A stretch of 64,000 bases of DNA from CAZWSX01 sp964636985 (GCA_964636985.1 CAZWSX010000002.1:186001-250000), one strand, 5' to 3'; shown: positions 49,713 through 59,243, counted from the stretch's first letter. Translations and numbers: made by a program. Notes: a model not told the origin generated them from the sequence alone.

Positions 49713-52700
49713 CTAATCGATGTACAAAAACTCATTGCTCGCCAGCAACTGTTGACACAAATGAGCCAAGGCTTGCTGCTCCGCGGTCGCGGCTGTCGCT
49801 GGATTCGCTTTGAGCCGTGCGACTTGCGAGGCCAGATACGCCTCGACCAAATCGATCTCTTCGCTCGAAGGATCGCGCTGGTACACCAATCGCCAGGCGT
49901 GGACGACTCGGTCGAACTGAGCTCCGGCTGGCGATACGAAATCGGCGTCCGATTTCCAGGTTCGCTCGGCACCACTGGCATCGATTGCCTTGATCTCGAC
50001 AACCCAACCGAAACTGTCGCTGGTGTGGTGTTCTAGGGCGTCGACAACGAAGTCGATCGTGTCGCCAGGCTGGACCATGTCGAGTTCGATATGCGTCTCG
50101 GTCTGGCCGTTCTTCATTCGCCATTCGCCGGCCAGGTCCTTGCCGCGAACGACTACTCGTCCGCGAACGCCATCGCCGTTTTCGCTGCCGTGCGAGAAGT
50201 TGCCGTGAATCACCAGGCGGCCTGGACTCAGCGACTGCGGCGCCGTCCAGCGGCGGATGGCTGCCCGTTCGGGGCCGAGATCGGGGTGTCCTCCTTCGGC
50301 GCGGAGCATCGCGTAACCTAATTGCGGGTCAGGCAATTGCGGTCCACCTTGCCATCGCCCTTCGGCGAATTGAGGCAGCTTGGTGAACTTGACCTCGCCG
50401 CTCTCGGCGAGGCCGCCGTAGCCATACTGCCACGCCTCCGAAGGTGCCATTCCGCGTCGGGCGATGCCAGGCAATTCGATCGGGCCCGTTCGCTGTGATT
50501 CGTTCGTCGCAAGTGCGGCGATCTCGCCCGACCGCTTTAGCAGGTAATCGTTGTTCATCATCATGAGCGATTGCGTGGCGACCGTGCTGTTGGTCCGCCG
50601 TTCGCAGTTGCATTCCATCACAGGTGCGTCGAATGCGGTCAGCAGCGCCACCGGCTTCGAACGGCGTACCTGAATGTAAAGGCTACGGCGCGGCGAATCG
50701 CCCGCGGGCGAAACCTGGCCAGCGAAGTCTTCCTCGACAGCAACCGACTTGCCGTACATGGCGAGGTCCAGTCGCCCTGCCGACGCCAGCGAGGCATCGC
50801 GAATGGCTTCCGCTTCCAGCCGTCGGACGGGATAGCGGCTGTAGAGCGCGCCATCGGTATCGGCGGCATTGTTCTCCGCCGTTCGCGCGGACGACTGCCG
50901 ATAAACGGTGCTCCTCACAATCACGCGATGAAGATGTTTCAGATCCCAGTCGTGCTGGACCAATTCGTCAGCCAGCCAATCGATCAGTTCCGGGTGGCTG
51001 GGTCGCTGCCCCAAGTTGCCAAACTCGCCGGGGGTGTCGACCAACCCGCGGCCAAAGTGGTGCAGCCACAAGCGATTCACCAAAACGCGGCCGATCAGCG
51101 GATGCTTGCCATCGACCAGGTGCTTGGCGAACGCGAGCCGCCGGCCGCTGGTGGGCAGGACGGTATCGTCGCTGGGTATCGCCATCGCCGAACCCTGCGT
51201 AGCGATTCGCAAATCACCGGGTGCCACGGGCTGCTTAGGCGCGCGATAGTCACCGCGATAGAACAGCATGGTCTCGGGCGGCGTGCCACCTACTTCATTG
51301 ATGACGCTGAGGAATTCTTCGACGGGCTTTTCGGCGCGCTTTTTGTCGATAGCGGCCTGGTCCTTTTTCAGGTCGTCGGCTGCCGCCTGGTTGTACTGAT
51401 AAAGCGTCCCAGCCGAGATACTCAAGCTGGGGCGCGAGGCGATGAACTGCGTTTGCTCCGGCGACCGCTTGTCGGCGGGCGTCTTACAGGCGACACGAGC
51501 GGTGTCCTGCATATCGGCGGGCAGCTTGGCGATTTCTTTTTCGAGCGCCGCCTCGATGAGCGTGGCCTGCTTGGTGTTCATCGCTTCGACCAACTTGCCG
51601 GCCTCGGCTTCGACGGCGGCGACTTTGGCCCGGTCTTCGTCGGTGTAGAGCGAAACCCAGCGATCGCGCGGGAACCGCCACGCCTTGGGGTTCATGGCGG
51701 GCTCGAACACAGCGCGAATCCGGTAGTAATCGACTTGCGAAATCGGATCGTAGCGGTGGTCGTGGCATTGGGCGCAGGCGACGCTCATCCCGAAGAACGC
51801 GCTGCCAAACATCTTGACCGTGTTGGCAACCGCCTGGTTCTTCTCTTCGTCGCTGCCGCCGTTAGCCGTGGGATCGGCTGGCATTCGCAGCATCCCGGTG
51901 GCCGCCATGAGGCGATGGTGCTCGGCGTTGCGAACGTCGAAAGGAACGCCTAGCAACTCGTCGCCCGCCATTTGCTCGATCAGCATCTGGCTGAAAGGCA
52001 AGCCGCGATTGAAAGCATTCACCACGTAGTCGCGATAGCGGTACGCGTAAGGCCGCTCGGTATCGCGGGTGGCGTCGCCATCACTATCGGCGTAGCCGAC
52101 CACGTCGAGCCAATGCCGGCCCCATCGTTCACCATATCGAGGAGAAGTGAGCAACCGCTCGACCAAATCTTCGTACGCGGTCGGCGAGGGATCGCTTGCG
52201 AAAGCATTCACTTCTTCGTAGGTGGGCGGCAAGCCCGTCAGGTCGATGTAGAGCCGGCGAACTAGCGTCCGCCGATCGGCATCGGGACTGAGCGCCAGAC
52301 CGGTTGCTTGCAATCGTCGTAGGACCAGGGCGTCGATATCGGTTCGGACACGATCGTTCGTCGCTTCGCTGGCGGCAACGACGGGGCGCACGACCGGCCG
52401 GAAGGCCCAGTAGTCGAGTTCCTCTGGGAACAAGTGATCGGCGGCGATCGATTCGGGTTCTTCGCCCGCGGTCGGCGCGCCTTGGACGATCCACCGCTTG
52501 AGGAGCTCGATCTGCTCGGGCGGGACCTTCTTTTCGGTAGGCGGCATTTCGCCCGACACGACCCGCGCCAGCAGGTTACTTGCCCCGGCATTACCGGGGA
52601 CAATTGCCGGACCGCTTTCACCGCCCGCCATTAAATTGCGACGCAATCGCAGGTCGAGTTTCCCCTGCGGTTCGATCCCGCCGTGGCAATCGAGACAGTA

Positions 52701-52868
52701 CGCCTTCAGCAGCGGGCGAATGTGGGTCTCGAACTTGGGTTCAGCGACGTCGGCAACGCCTGATTCCGCGGCCGCTTGGTTTGCCATCAAGGCTTGTCCG
52801 GCGACGAGCGCAAAAAGGGCCCACTTCATTGCCAGGGATTTCGGCAGGAATGGCATAGCGAGTTCCAT
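49713..52868 (-). CDS. Planctomycete cytochrome PSCyt1-DUF1549-DUF1553 protein (second copy)
   Basis: A 1051-residue protein. An N-terminal signal (MKWALFALVAGQALMANQA) precedes the PSCyt1 haem domain with CLDCH (Cys58-His62). DUF1549 follows (RRLYIDLTGLPPTYEEV, RYGERWGRHWLDVVGYADS) with CAQCHDHRYDP. The DUF1553 part (NRLWLHHFGRGL, RPSHPELIDWLADELV) ends in FLYID. Between about 770 and 1000 is a further domain with YAMLRAEGGHPDLGP and a beta-sandwich (IDFVVDALEHHTSDSFGWVVEI). It lacks a DUF1501 neighbour. A start at ATG 52856, behind GGAACTCGCT, is an alternative to 52868. Confidence 0.9.
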   Translation of the reverse strand: MELAMPFLPKSLAMKWALFALVAGQALMANQAAAESGVADVAEPKFETHIRPLLKAYCLDCHGGIEPQGKLDLRLRRNLMAGGESGPAIVPGNAGASNLLARVVSGEMPPTEKKVPPEQIELLKRWIVQGAPTAGEEPESIAADHLFPEELDYWAFRPVVRPVVAASEATNDRVRTDIDALVLRRLQATGLALSPDADRRTLVRRLYIDLTGLPPTYEEVNAFASDPSPTAYEDLVERLLTSPRYGERWGRHWLDVVGYADSDGDATRDTERPYAYRYRDYVVNAFNRGLPFSQMLIEQMAGDELLGVPFDVRNAEHHRLMAATGMLRMPADPTANGGSDEEKNQAVANTVKMFGSAFFGMSVACAQCHDHRYDPISQVDYYRIRAVFEPAMNPKAWRFPRDRWVSLYTDEDRAKVAAVEAEAGKLVEAMNTKQATLIEAALEKEIAKLPADMQDTARVACKTPADKRSPEQTQFIASRPSLSISAGTLYQYNQAAADDLKKDQAAIDKKRAEKPVEEFLSVINEVGGTPPETMLFYRGDYRAPKQPVAPGDLRIATQGSAMAIPSDDTVLPTSGRRLAFAKHLVDGKHPLIGRVLVNRLWLHHFGRGLVDTPGEFGNLGQRPSHPELIDWLADELVQHDWDLKHLHRVIVRSTVYRQSSARTAENNAADTDGALYSRYPVRRLEAEAIRDASLASAGRLDLAMYGKSVAVEEDFAGQVSPAGDSPRRSLYIQVRRSKPVALLTAFDAPVMECNCERRTNSTVATQSLMMMNNDYLLKRSGEIAALATNESQRTGPIELPGIARRGMAPSEAWQYGYGGLAESGEVKFTKLPQFAEGRWQGGPQLPDPQLGYAMLRAEGGHPDLGPERAAIRRWTAPQSLSPGRLVIHGNFSHGSENGDGVRGRVVVRGKDLAGEWRMKNGQTETHIELDMVQPGDTIDFVVDALEHHTSDSFGWVVEIKAIDASGAERTWKSDADFVSPAGAQFDRVVHAWRLVYQRDPSSEEIDLVEAYLASQVARLKANPATAATAEQQALAHLCQQLLASNEFLYID

Positions 52869-53246
52869 TCGTCAAATGCTGGCACGGCGCGGCATCGCAC
52901 GCGTGTCGGCAGGAAAATGTCGCCGGCGGAGCCAAGGCGAACATTCGAAGGCGGGAATCAAACAGGTGGGAGATCGGATGCTGCGGGATACGCAAATTCG
53001 ATCTTGCCCCCATTATTTCCACTTACGCGGTCGCCAGCAACACGAATGGCGGGCCAGATGGGGAAAATCCTCCTTTCTGCAAAGAAGATTTTCACCAAAA
53101 AACTGTCGCCAATACCGTCTATTTTCGGCAACAATTCTGGCTGGCAGGCGCGTGCACTACGACACCGGCAGTCGAAGGGGGCGAACCTCAATTCTCAAAG
53201 GCGTGTCGCCATGAAGCAAATCGCATCCCGTCGCAAGGGGTCTGCC
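52869..53246. other. Intergenic region of 378 nt
   Basis: Between divergent genes. Open frames extend through it only as leader of the GNAT frame, with no homologous-looking sequence. No palindrome or repeat stands out. Promoters for the DUF1549/DUF1553 gene and the GNAT gene should be here. Confidence 0.4.
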
Positions 53247-53765
53247 ATGCAGCTTCGTACCGACATTGAACGTTGCCGCCTTCGCCCGTGGCGGCAGGAG
53301 GACAAACTCGATCTGGTGTTGCACGCCAACAATCGCAAGATCTGGCGCAACCTGACCGACTTGTTCCCGCACCCCTACACCGAGTACGACGCCGACGTTT
53401 GGCTCGAACTGGCCAACAGGGACACACCCGTAACTCATTTTGCGATCGAACTGGCTGGTCAAGCCGTCGGCGGCATTGGGATTATCCCCTGCACCGGCAT
53501 CCATCAATTCACAGGCAAGCTGGGTTACTGGCTAGGCGAATCGGTGTGGGGCCAAGGCATCGCCACCGCAGCGGCGCGGGCCATCGTCGACTTTGGGCGA
53601 ACCGACCTCAAGCTCGCGAGACTCGAAGCGGAGGTTTACGACTGGAATCCAGCCTCGATGCGCGTGCTGGAGAAAGTGGGCTTCCAGCGCGAAGCGATCT
53701 TGCACAAAAGCACATTCAAGGACGGGCATCTAATCGATAGCCATCTGTTTGCGCTTTTGTTTTAA
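53247..53765 (+). CDS. GNAT acetyltransferase (RimJ/RimL-type)
   Basis: A 172-residue protein. The fold is shown by CRLRPWRQEDKLDLVLHANNRKIWRNLTD at the N-terminus, the CoA-binding GYWLGESVWGQGIATAAARAI (pyrophosphate loop GQGIAT), and a C-terminal ASMRVLEKVGFQRE. This arrangement is usual for N-terminal acetylases of ribosomal proteins or small amines. The ATG at 53247 follows AAGGGG six nt upstream; the longer frame from 52776 is not used. Confidence 0.9.
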   Translation: MQLRTDIERCRLRPWRQEDKLDLVLHANNRKIWRNLTDLFPHPYTEYDADVWLELANRDTPVTHFAIELAGQAVGGIGIIPCTGIHQFTGKLGYWLGESVWGQGIATAAARAIVDFGRTDLKLARLEAEVYDWNPASMRVLEKVGFQREAILHKSTFKDGHLIDSHLFALLF

Positions 53766-53766
53766 G

Positions 53767-53790
53767 GTAGCCGCGTTCGCCAGAACGCGG
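53767..53790. repeat. REP-like palindrome, copy 2
   Basis: Identical to 47190-47213. A second, different hairpin CCGCACTC-TTGGC-GAGTGCGG lies at 53842-53862 before the stop of the P-type ATPase gene (minus strand). Confidence 0.7.
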
Positions 53791-53884
53791 AAGGTTGAAC
53801 TCGCATCAGCAGGAATGGTCGCGTCACACAGGCCGCACTTCCCGCACTCTTGGCGAGTGCGGCTATGTCTCGTTTCTTGGCGAG

Positions 53885-55777
53885 CTAGAAATCGCTCAAC
53901 TTATTCGTCGGAAACGCGACGCGGACCGCATTGAGCACCGCCGCGACGTCGATCGTTTCTTGAAGTAGCGCGCCGGCCACAGGCGGAAGCCAACCGGCCG
54001 ACGCCAGGAGCATTCCGATGACGCTGAGGGCCATCCCACCGATGGCGCTTTGCAAAGCGATACTGCGCATTCGGCGGCTGATGTGAAGGAACTGGTCGAC
54101 CCGCCGGAGCGAACTATCCATGATCACCGCGTCGGCTGCTTCGGCCGTGATATCGCTCGCTTGCCCGAAAGCGATCCCCACCGTTGCCGCGTGCAGTGCC
54201 GGCGCATCGTTGATGCCATCGCCGACGTAGATCGATCGCGCGTGTGAGGTGATCTCCTCGACAAGCTTTAGTTTTTGCTCAGGCGTTTGCTCGGCGTGAA
54301 TCTCGTGAATTCCCAGTTGCGCTGCCAGGTCGGCCACCTCTTGTTCGCGGTCGCCCGAGATAATCAGCACGCGCTCGATGCCGTGCTTGCCTGCCAGATG
54401 CTTGATGAAAGGAACGCCATCCTTCCGTGGCCGGTCGCGAAAGCGAATGGTCGCCGCGTACTTGTTGTCGAGGAGGATGACGCACTCCAGGCCGCTGGCC
54501 ACAGGCGGGAGAGCCCGCGAACCCTCCGGATCGCGCCGCGCTGCTTCCTTGCGGTGCGTGACCAAAATCGTGGAGCCATTGACCTCCGCTTCCAGGCCGG
54601 CGCCCGGAGCCTCGCGCACCGAGTGTGCCTCGGGCAGCGCCAATCCAAGCGACCCGGCGTAGTCGAGCACAGCCTGGGCGAGCGGATGCTTGGAATACTG
54701 CTCGGCCGATGCGACCATCGCCAGCGTCGCGCGAGTGTCGACTCCATCGGGCACCAGCACTTCGGTCACAGCGGGTTTGCCGTAGGTGAGCGTCCCCGTC
54801 TTATCGAAGATGATCGCCTTGCACCCGACAACTTGCTCGAGCACCGCGGGGTTCTTCACGATGATCCCGTTTCTCGCGGCCAGCGAAATGGCCCCCAGAA
54901 TCGCCACGGGAATCCCGATCAATAAGGGACACGGCGTGGCGACAACGAGCACTGCCAGAAAACGCGATGCTTCGCCTGTGAAATACCAGGCGATGAAAGC
55001 GATGGTGAGAGCCAGTGGCGTGTACCAGGCACCGAGCGTGTCGCCCAAACGCCGCATCGCAGGGCGGCGCTGTTGGCTGTCTTGCATCACTTTCATGATT
55101 TGCGCGTAGCGGGAGTCGACTGCCCGCTTGGTCGCGCGAATCGCTAACACCGCCTGGCCATTGAGTGCACCCGAGATCACGGTCGTGCCTGGAGCTTTGG
55201 AGACTTGATAGGGCTCGCCTGTGAGGAACGATTCGTCCATGCCGCCGTGCCCTTCGATTACGACACCGTCGACAGGGCAAATATCGTGCGGCAGGACGAC
55301 AACCTCGTCGCCGACCTCGATGTCGGCCACCGGAAGATCGACGACTTCTCCTTGCCGCCTTCGGTGGGCGACCGTGGGCATCCGCCGCGCCAGCGCTGAA
55401 AGGACCGACTTGGCCCGCTCCATCGCCATGCTTTCGATCGCTTCGCCGCCCGAGAGCATCAGGACCACGAGGGCGCCGGCGAGGTACTCGCCTAAGAAGA
55501 CCGACGCGATGATCGAGATGCCGGCCAGGAGGTCGGCCCCCCATTCGCCACGAAGCAGTTTGATCAACAATTCGATGAGGACCGCCGTACCGCCGATTCC
55601 CAATACGATCACGAGCGGAATGTTGCGCGCGGTCTCGCTGGAGCCAAGGCCCCACCGCATCACCAGGTGCACGGTGATGCCAAGGATTGCAATCGCGGCC
55701 ACGATCAGATCGTGGCGTTCAAGCAACTTCGAAAGGCGAAATGGGTTCGGTGGAGTCGGAGAAATGGATTCGTTCAT
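53885..55777 (-). CDS. P1B-type heavy-metal-translocating ATPase
   Basis: A 630-residue transporter. Phosphorylation Asp325 lies in DKTGTLTYGKP, the TGEP actuator motif in DESFLTGEPYQV, the conserved HP in SKHPLAQA, and GDGINDAPAL in the hinge. The membrane metal site is TPCPLLIG (281-288) rather than CPC or CPH. There is no N-terminal heavy-metal-binding domain. The TPC motif has been linked to a P1B subclass for Ni or Fe, but the substrate is uncertain. It is 199 nt from the DevC-like gene on the same strand, so an operon is not established. Confidence 0.9.
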   Translation of the reverse strand: MNESISPTPPNPFRLSKLLERHDLIVAAIAILGITVHLVMRWGLGSSETARNIPLVIVLGIGGTAVLIELLIKLLRGEWGADLLAGISIIASVFLGEYLAGALVVLMLSGGEAIESMAMERAKSVLSALARRMPTVAHRRRQGEVVDLPVADIEVGDEVVVLPHDICPVDGVVIEGHGGMDESFLTGEPYQVSKAPGTTVISGALNGQAVLAIRATKRAVDSRYAQIMKVMQDSQQRRPAMRRLGDTLGAWYTPLALTIAFIAWYFTGEASRFLAVLVVATPCPLLIGIPVAILGAISLAARNGIIVKNPAVLEQVVGCKAIIFDKTGTLTYGKPAVTEVLVPDGVDTRATLAMVASAEQYSKHPLAQAVLDYAGSLGLALPEAHSVREAPGAGLEAEVNGSTILVTHRKEAARRDPEGSRALPPVASGLECVILLDNKYAATIRFRDRPRKDGVPFIKHLAGKHGIERVLIISGDREQEVADLAAQLGIHEIHAEQTPEQKLKLVEEITSHARSIYVGDGINDAPALHAATVGIAFGQASDITAEAADAVIMDSSLRRVDQFLHISRRMRSIALQSAIGGMALSVIGMLLASAGWLPPVAGALLQETIDVAAVLNAVRVAFPTNKLSDF

Positions 55778-55976
55778 GATCGGCGGAGAGATGTCTGAGA
55801 GGAGGCCAAGTCAAACTATACCTCTCGGAGCAAACGTTACGCCGCGCCAAATTGTCAGGCGGCACCTCGAAAGTTCGTTCAAACAGAACTCGAAACAATT
55901 GTTGAGCGCGCTCGAAAATCTTGTTTGCCGCGATCGAGTTCACAGGAGCGAGAACACGGCAACGAGAGCACAGCAA

Positions 55977-57131
55977 CTAGAACACGTCGGCCGGATCGGC
56001 GGATTGGGCTTTACGCACGGCGATCATTGCCGACATCCCGCACATGAAGATCGTGAGCGCGAGCACGGATACCGCCCGCTGCCAGGTCATGACAAAGGGC
56101 ATTTGGATGGTTCGCTCGGCGAAGCGGTACAAGATCACCGCCAGCACAAAGCCGGGCCAGTAGCCAAGGATCGAAAGAATGAACGATTGGGCGACGACCA
56201 CCTGCACAAGGAAGCCATTGGTGTAGCCCATCGCTTTGAGCGTTGCGAACTGCGGCAGGTGATTGGTCACTTCGCTGTAGAGAATCTGGTATACCACGAC
56301 AAAGCCGATGAAGAATCCTACGGCGACGCCCATGCCGAAGATGAAGTCGACGGGGCGGCTCGATCGCAGATACTTTTCCTCCGAGGCGATCAGCTGCTCG
56401 CGCGTGGCGATCTTCGCCTCGTTACCGACGTACGGGCGCAGCTCTTCCAGTACTTGAAGCCGATCGGCACCCGGTTTGAGTCGGATCAATCCCAAATCGA
56501 GCGAGTTCGATTTGCGACTGGGAAAGATCCGCAGAAAGTTCGCCAGCGACATGAAGACATTGCCGTCGCTGCTGATCGAGACGCCCACGGGAACCGTACT
56601 GACAATGTAGACCTTGCGCTGGTTGATTTCCGTTTCCAGCGTGCCGTTTTCGTTGACGTACTTGGCGACGGGACCGTAATCGCGCCGGCTGAGGCTATCG
56701 AAGACCAGGCGATCCGCGAGGCGCAGTTCGGCGGCGTGCCCGACCAATTGTGGAAATCGGAACATCGGATCGTCGGGCTCGATGCCGAACACCTGGATCG
56801 GATGCTCTTGATGATTCCAAGGGTTGCGGAATCGCGCTTTGGAAATGTACACCTCGCGGACCGCCTCGACCTGCTCGTGCGCCGAAACACGGTGCAATAA
56901 CACACGGGCAAACGGCGAGGGCTCGAAGATGGTTTGCGTCTTGGGCCCGTAGATAATGATGTCGGCGTCGATCCGTTTGGCGATCGCGACGCTGTTGTCG
57001 ATGGCTCCTTGCCGGATGCCGAGTTGCACCAGCATCAGCATCACGGCCGCGACGACGCCCGCGACGGCTGCCGCGAGCTTGGCTTTGTGAAAGCTGAGCT
57101 GCCGCCAGGCGATAAGCAGGCTAGTCGGCAT
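55977..57131 (-). CDS. DevC-like ABC transporter permease
   Basis: A 384-residue protein with an N-terminal TM segment (LAAAVAGVVAAVMLMLVQLGI), a periplasmic domain of about 220 residues, and three C-terminal TM segments in the FtsX/MacB-type arrangement (FIFGMGVAVGFFIGFVVVYQI, FATLKAMGYTNGFLVQVVV, AVSVLALTIFMCGMSAMIAV). The pattern is that of DevC permeases, which with DevB and DevA export glycolipids in heterocyst-forming cyanobacteria. No DevA/DevB genes are adjacent. The ATG at 57131 has GAAGGA six nt upstream. It is 32 nt downstream of a phosphopantetheinyl transferase on the same strand. Confidence 0.82.
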   Translation of the reverse strand: MPTSLLIAWRQLSFHKAKLAAAVAGVVAAVMLMLVQLGIRQGAIDNSVAIAKRIDADIIIYGPKTQTIFEPSPFARVLLHRVSAHEQVEAVREVYISKARFRNPWNHQEHPIQVFGIEPDDPMFRFPQLVGHAAELRLADRLVFDSLSRRDYGPVAKYVNENGTLETEINQRKVYIVSTVPVGVSISSDGNVFMSLANFLRIFPSRKSNSLDLGLIRLKPGADRLQVLEELRPYVGNEAKIATREQLIASEEKYLRSSRPVDFIFGMGVAVGFFIGFVVVYQILYSEVTNHLPQFATLKAMGYTNGFLVQVVVAQSFILSILGYWPGFVLAVILYRFAERTIQMPFVMTWQRAVSVLALTIFMCGMSAMIAVRKAQSADPADVF

Positions 57132-57163
57132 GGCGAGTCCTTCGCTTGGTGTGATGCGTCCCG

Positions 57164-57934
57164 CTAGCAATCAGGCGTCAGCCAGCGGTTGACGATTCTT
57201 CCGGCACAATCGGTCGCCAAAGCAGTGGGATAATCGGGATCGAGCGTCAGGTCGTGCAAGCACCAGCGCGTCCAGTCGCGTTCATCACGATCGATCCGCA
57301 AAAAGGACGGGCTATCGGGATCGAGCGTTACAGCGAACGAATCGAGCGCCCGGTACAGGCCTTCGCCTGTCGCTTTGATGAAGGCTTCTTTGCGAGTCCA
57401 AACTCGAAAGAAGGCTTCCATCCGACGAGCGTTGTCGACCGCGAAGTAAACGCCTAGTTCCTCTGGTGCAAAATTCCGTCGGGCAATCGCGTCGGCGTGT
57501 TCGACGTCGCGGAGCCGCTCGACATCAACGCCGATGGAGCGACCGCGGGTCACGGCCAGGACCAAGGCGTCTCGCGAGTGCGCCAAGTTGAATTGTAGCC
57601 CCGCAGCGTCAATTGACTTTGACAATTCGGGTTTGCCACGCGGTTCATACGCGAACGGGATTTGGTCTGCAGGCCCTAGGCCGTATCGCGAAAGAAGGTG
57701 CCGCAGCAGGCCGCGGCAGATCATGAAGCGATCCCGGTCGCCTGGCTGCATGAAGCGATTTCCGCGGGCCCGCTCTTCCTCAGTCAGGGGGCGAGCCAGG
57801 TCGTCCAGCGCCGATCGCCAAGTGTCGAGCCGGGTATGCCAAACGTGGATCTCGCCGACGGGCAAATCGATCCGAGTTCGCCCGGCGAAAGCGTGTAAAT
57901 CGACGGGCTGGAGCGACGAAGAATCGGAACTCAT
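57164..57934 (-). CDS. Sfp-type 4'-phosphopantetheinyl transferase
   Basis: A 256-residue enzyme that transfers phosphopantetheine from CoA to carrier proteins. The metal-binding GVDVE (Asp137, Glu139) and the WTRKEAFIK motif (Trp179, Lys182, Glu183, Lys187) are both present; FNLAHSRDAL is the substrate-binding segment. The Sfp subclass usually serves polyketide, non-ribosomal peptide or special fatty-acid synthases. The start at ATG 57934 is chosen over GTG 57937. It forms a likely operon with the DevC-like permease and is divergent from a KASIII-like gene. Confidence 0.92.
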   Translation of the reverse strand: MSSDSSSLQPVDLHAFAGRTRIDLPVGEIHVWHTRLDTWRSALDDLARPLTEEERARGNRFMQPGDRDRFMICRGLLRHLLSRYGLGPADQIPFAYEPRGKPELSKSIDAAGLQFNLAHSRDALVLAVTRGRSIGVDVERLRDVEHADAIARRNFAPEELGVYFAVDNARRMEAFFRVWTRKEAFIKATGEGLYRALDSFAVTLDPDSPSFLRIDRDERDWTRWCLHDLTLDPDYPTALATDCAGRIVNRWLTPDC

Positions 57935-58082
57935 CACTTAGCGAAACGAAATTTGCCCACCAACGTTACATGCAGCCACTTTGGAACGCTTTCACCATAA
58001 TATAGAAAGAGTCGACCCCGATAGGCCGATTTTGCGGCCCTGCGTGGGAAGTTCGACCCCGAACCACTTTCTTCTGGTTGAT

Positions 58083-59243
58083 ATGCAGGCATTTATCACG
58101 CAAACCGGGGCTTTCATGCCGAATCAGCCGGTGCCGAATCAAAAAATCGAGGCCGTGCTCGGCCAGATTGGCAGGGCTCCTTCCACGGTGAAGGACTTGA
58201 TCCTGCAGCGCAACGGCATCAAGTGGCGCTACTACGCAATCGATCCAGCGACCGGCAAGCCGACCCATACCAATGCCGAGCTGACGGCCGAAGCGATCCG
58301 CAAACTGGCAGGCGATGCGAAACTCTCGCTCGACGAGATCAATGTCCTGGCATGTGGGACGTCGTCGCCCGACCAGTTCATTCCGAATCATGCCGTGATG
58401 GTTCACGGGCTGCTCAAGAATGTCCCGTGCGAAGTGATCTCGACGGCCGGCGTTTGCTGCTCAGGCATGACGGCGATGAAGTACGGCTACAACTCCGTGA
58501 TGGCGGGCCAAGCCGATAATGCCGTGGTCGCGGGAAGCGAGTTGGCCTCCGCGTCGCTCCGCGCGTCGCAGTACGAAATCCACGCCCCACAAGACAGCGC
58601 CAACCCGTACGTGGGATTCAGCCAGGAGTTCCTGCGGTTCATGTTGTCCGATGGCGCGGGGGCCGTGCTCATCGAGAACGCTCCCAAGCGCGGGCCGATG
58701 GCATTGCGAATCGACTGGATCGAGATTCGCTCGTTCGCCAACGAATTGCAGCCGTGCATGTACTCGGGCGGGATGAAGAACGAGCAAGGAATCTTTCATG
58801 GCTGGCGTGACGTCGAGGGTGGCGTCGAGCGGGCCATTCGCGAAGGAGCCTTCAACCTCTCGCAAGATGTTCAACAACTCGGCGAGAACATGGTGCCGGT
58901 CGCCGGGCGGTTCTTTGAAGAAGTGCTTCGCAAGCGGCAGTTCGACCCGCGCGAGATCAACTGGTTCCTGCCGCACCTGTCGTCGTACTTCTTCATGGAA
59001 CCGATCATGCAGCAATGGGAAGCCAGCGGCCTAGCGATCCCAGAGGAACGCTGGTTCACGAACCTGAAGTACAAGGGGAACACGGGCAGCGCGTCGATCT
59101 TCATCATGCTCGACGAGTTGATGACTTCCGGGAAGTTGAAACTCGGCCACACGGTGCTTTGTGCCGTGCCGGAGAGCGCGCGCTTTTCATTCGCGTTGAT
59201 GCACCTGACAGCGGTGCCGGGCGAGAGCGCGGCAACTGCGTAG
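58083..59243 (+). CDS. 3-oxoacyl-ACP synthase III-like (KASIII) enzyme
   Basis: A 386-residue thiolase-fold enzyme. The Cys-His-Asn triad is Cys126 (STAGVCCSGMTA), His298 (WFLPHLSS) and Asn333 (NLKYKGNTGSASIF). It condenses an acyl starter with a second acyl unit. It lacks the strict FabH length and has a long middle loop, so it may be a BKAS/chalcone-like variant rather than housekeeping FabH. It starts at ATG 58083 (MQAFITQTGAFMPNQ). It is divergent from the PPTase and shares a 148-nt promoter gap. Together with the PPTase and the DevC permease it suggests a special lipid pathway. Confidence 0.88.
   Translation: MQAFITQTGAFMPNQPVPNQKIEAVLGQIGRAPSTVKDLILQRNGIKWRYYAIDPATGKPTHTNAELTAEAIRKLAGDAKLSLDEINVLACGTSSPDQFIPNHAVMVHGLLKNVPCEVISTAGVCCSGMTAMKYGYNSVMAGQADNAVVAGSELASASLRASQYEIHAPQDSANPYVGFSQEFLRFMLSDGAGAVLIENAPKRGPMALRIDWIEIRSFANELQPCMYSGGMKNEQGIFHGWRDVEGGVERAIREGAFNLSQDVQQLGENMVPVAGRFFEEVLRKRQFDPREINWFLPHLSSYFFMEPIMQQWEASGLAIPEERWFTNLKYKGNTGSASIFIMLDELMTSGKLKLGHTVLCAVPESARFSFALMHLTAVPGESAATA

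Noticed and set aside
50571..51953. 460-residue plus-strand frame
   Set aside because: Antisense shadow of the second DUF1549/DUF1553 gene.
55221..56900. 559-residue plus-strand frame
   Set aside because: Antisense across the P-type ATPase and DevC genes; no signature.
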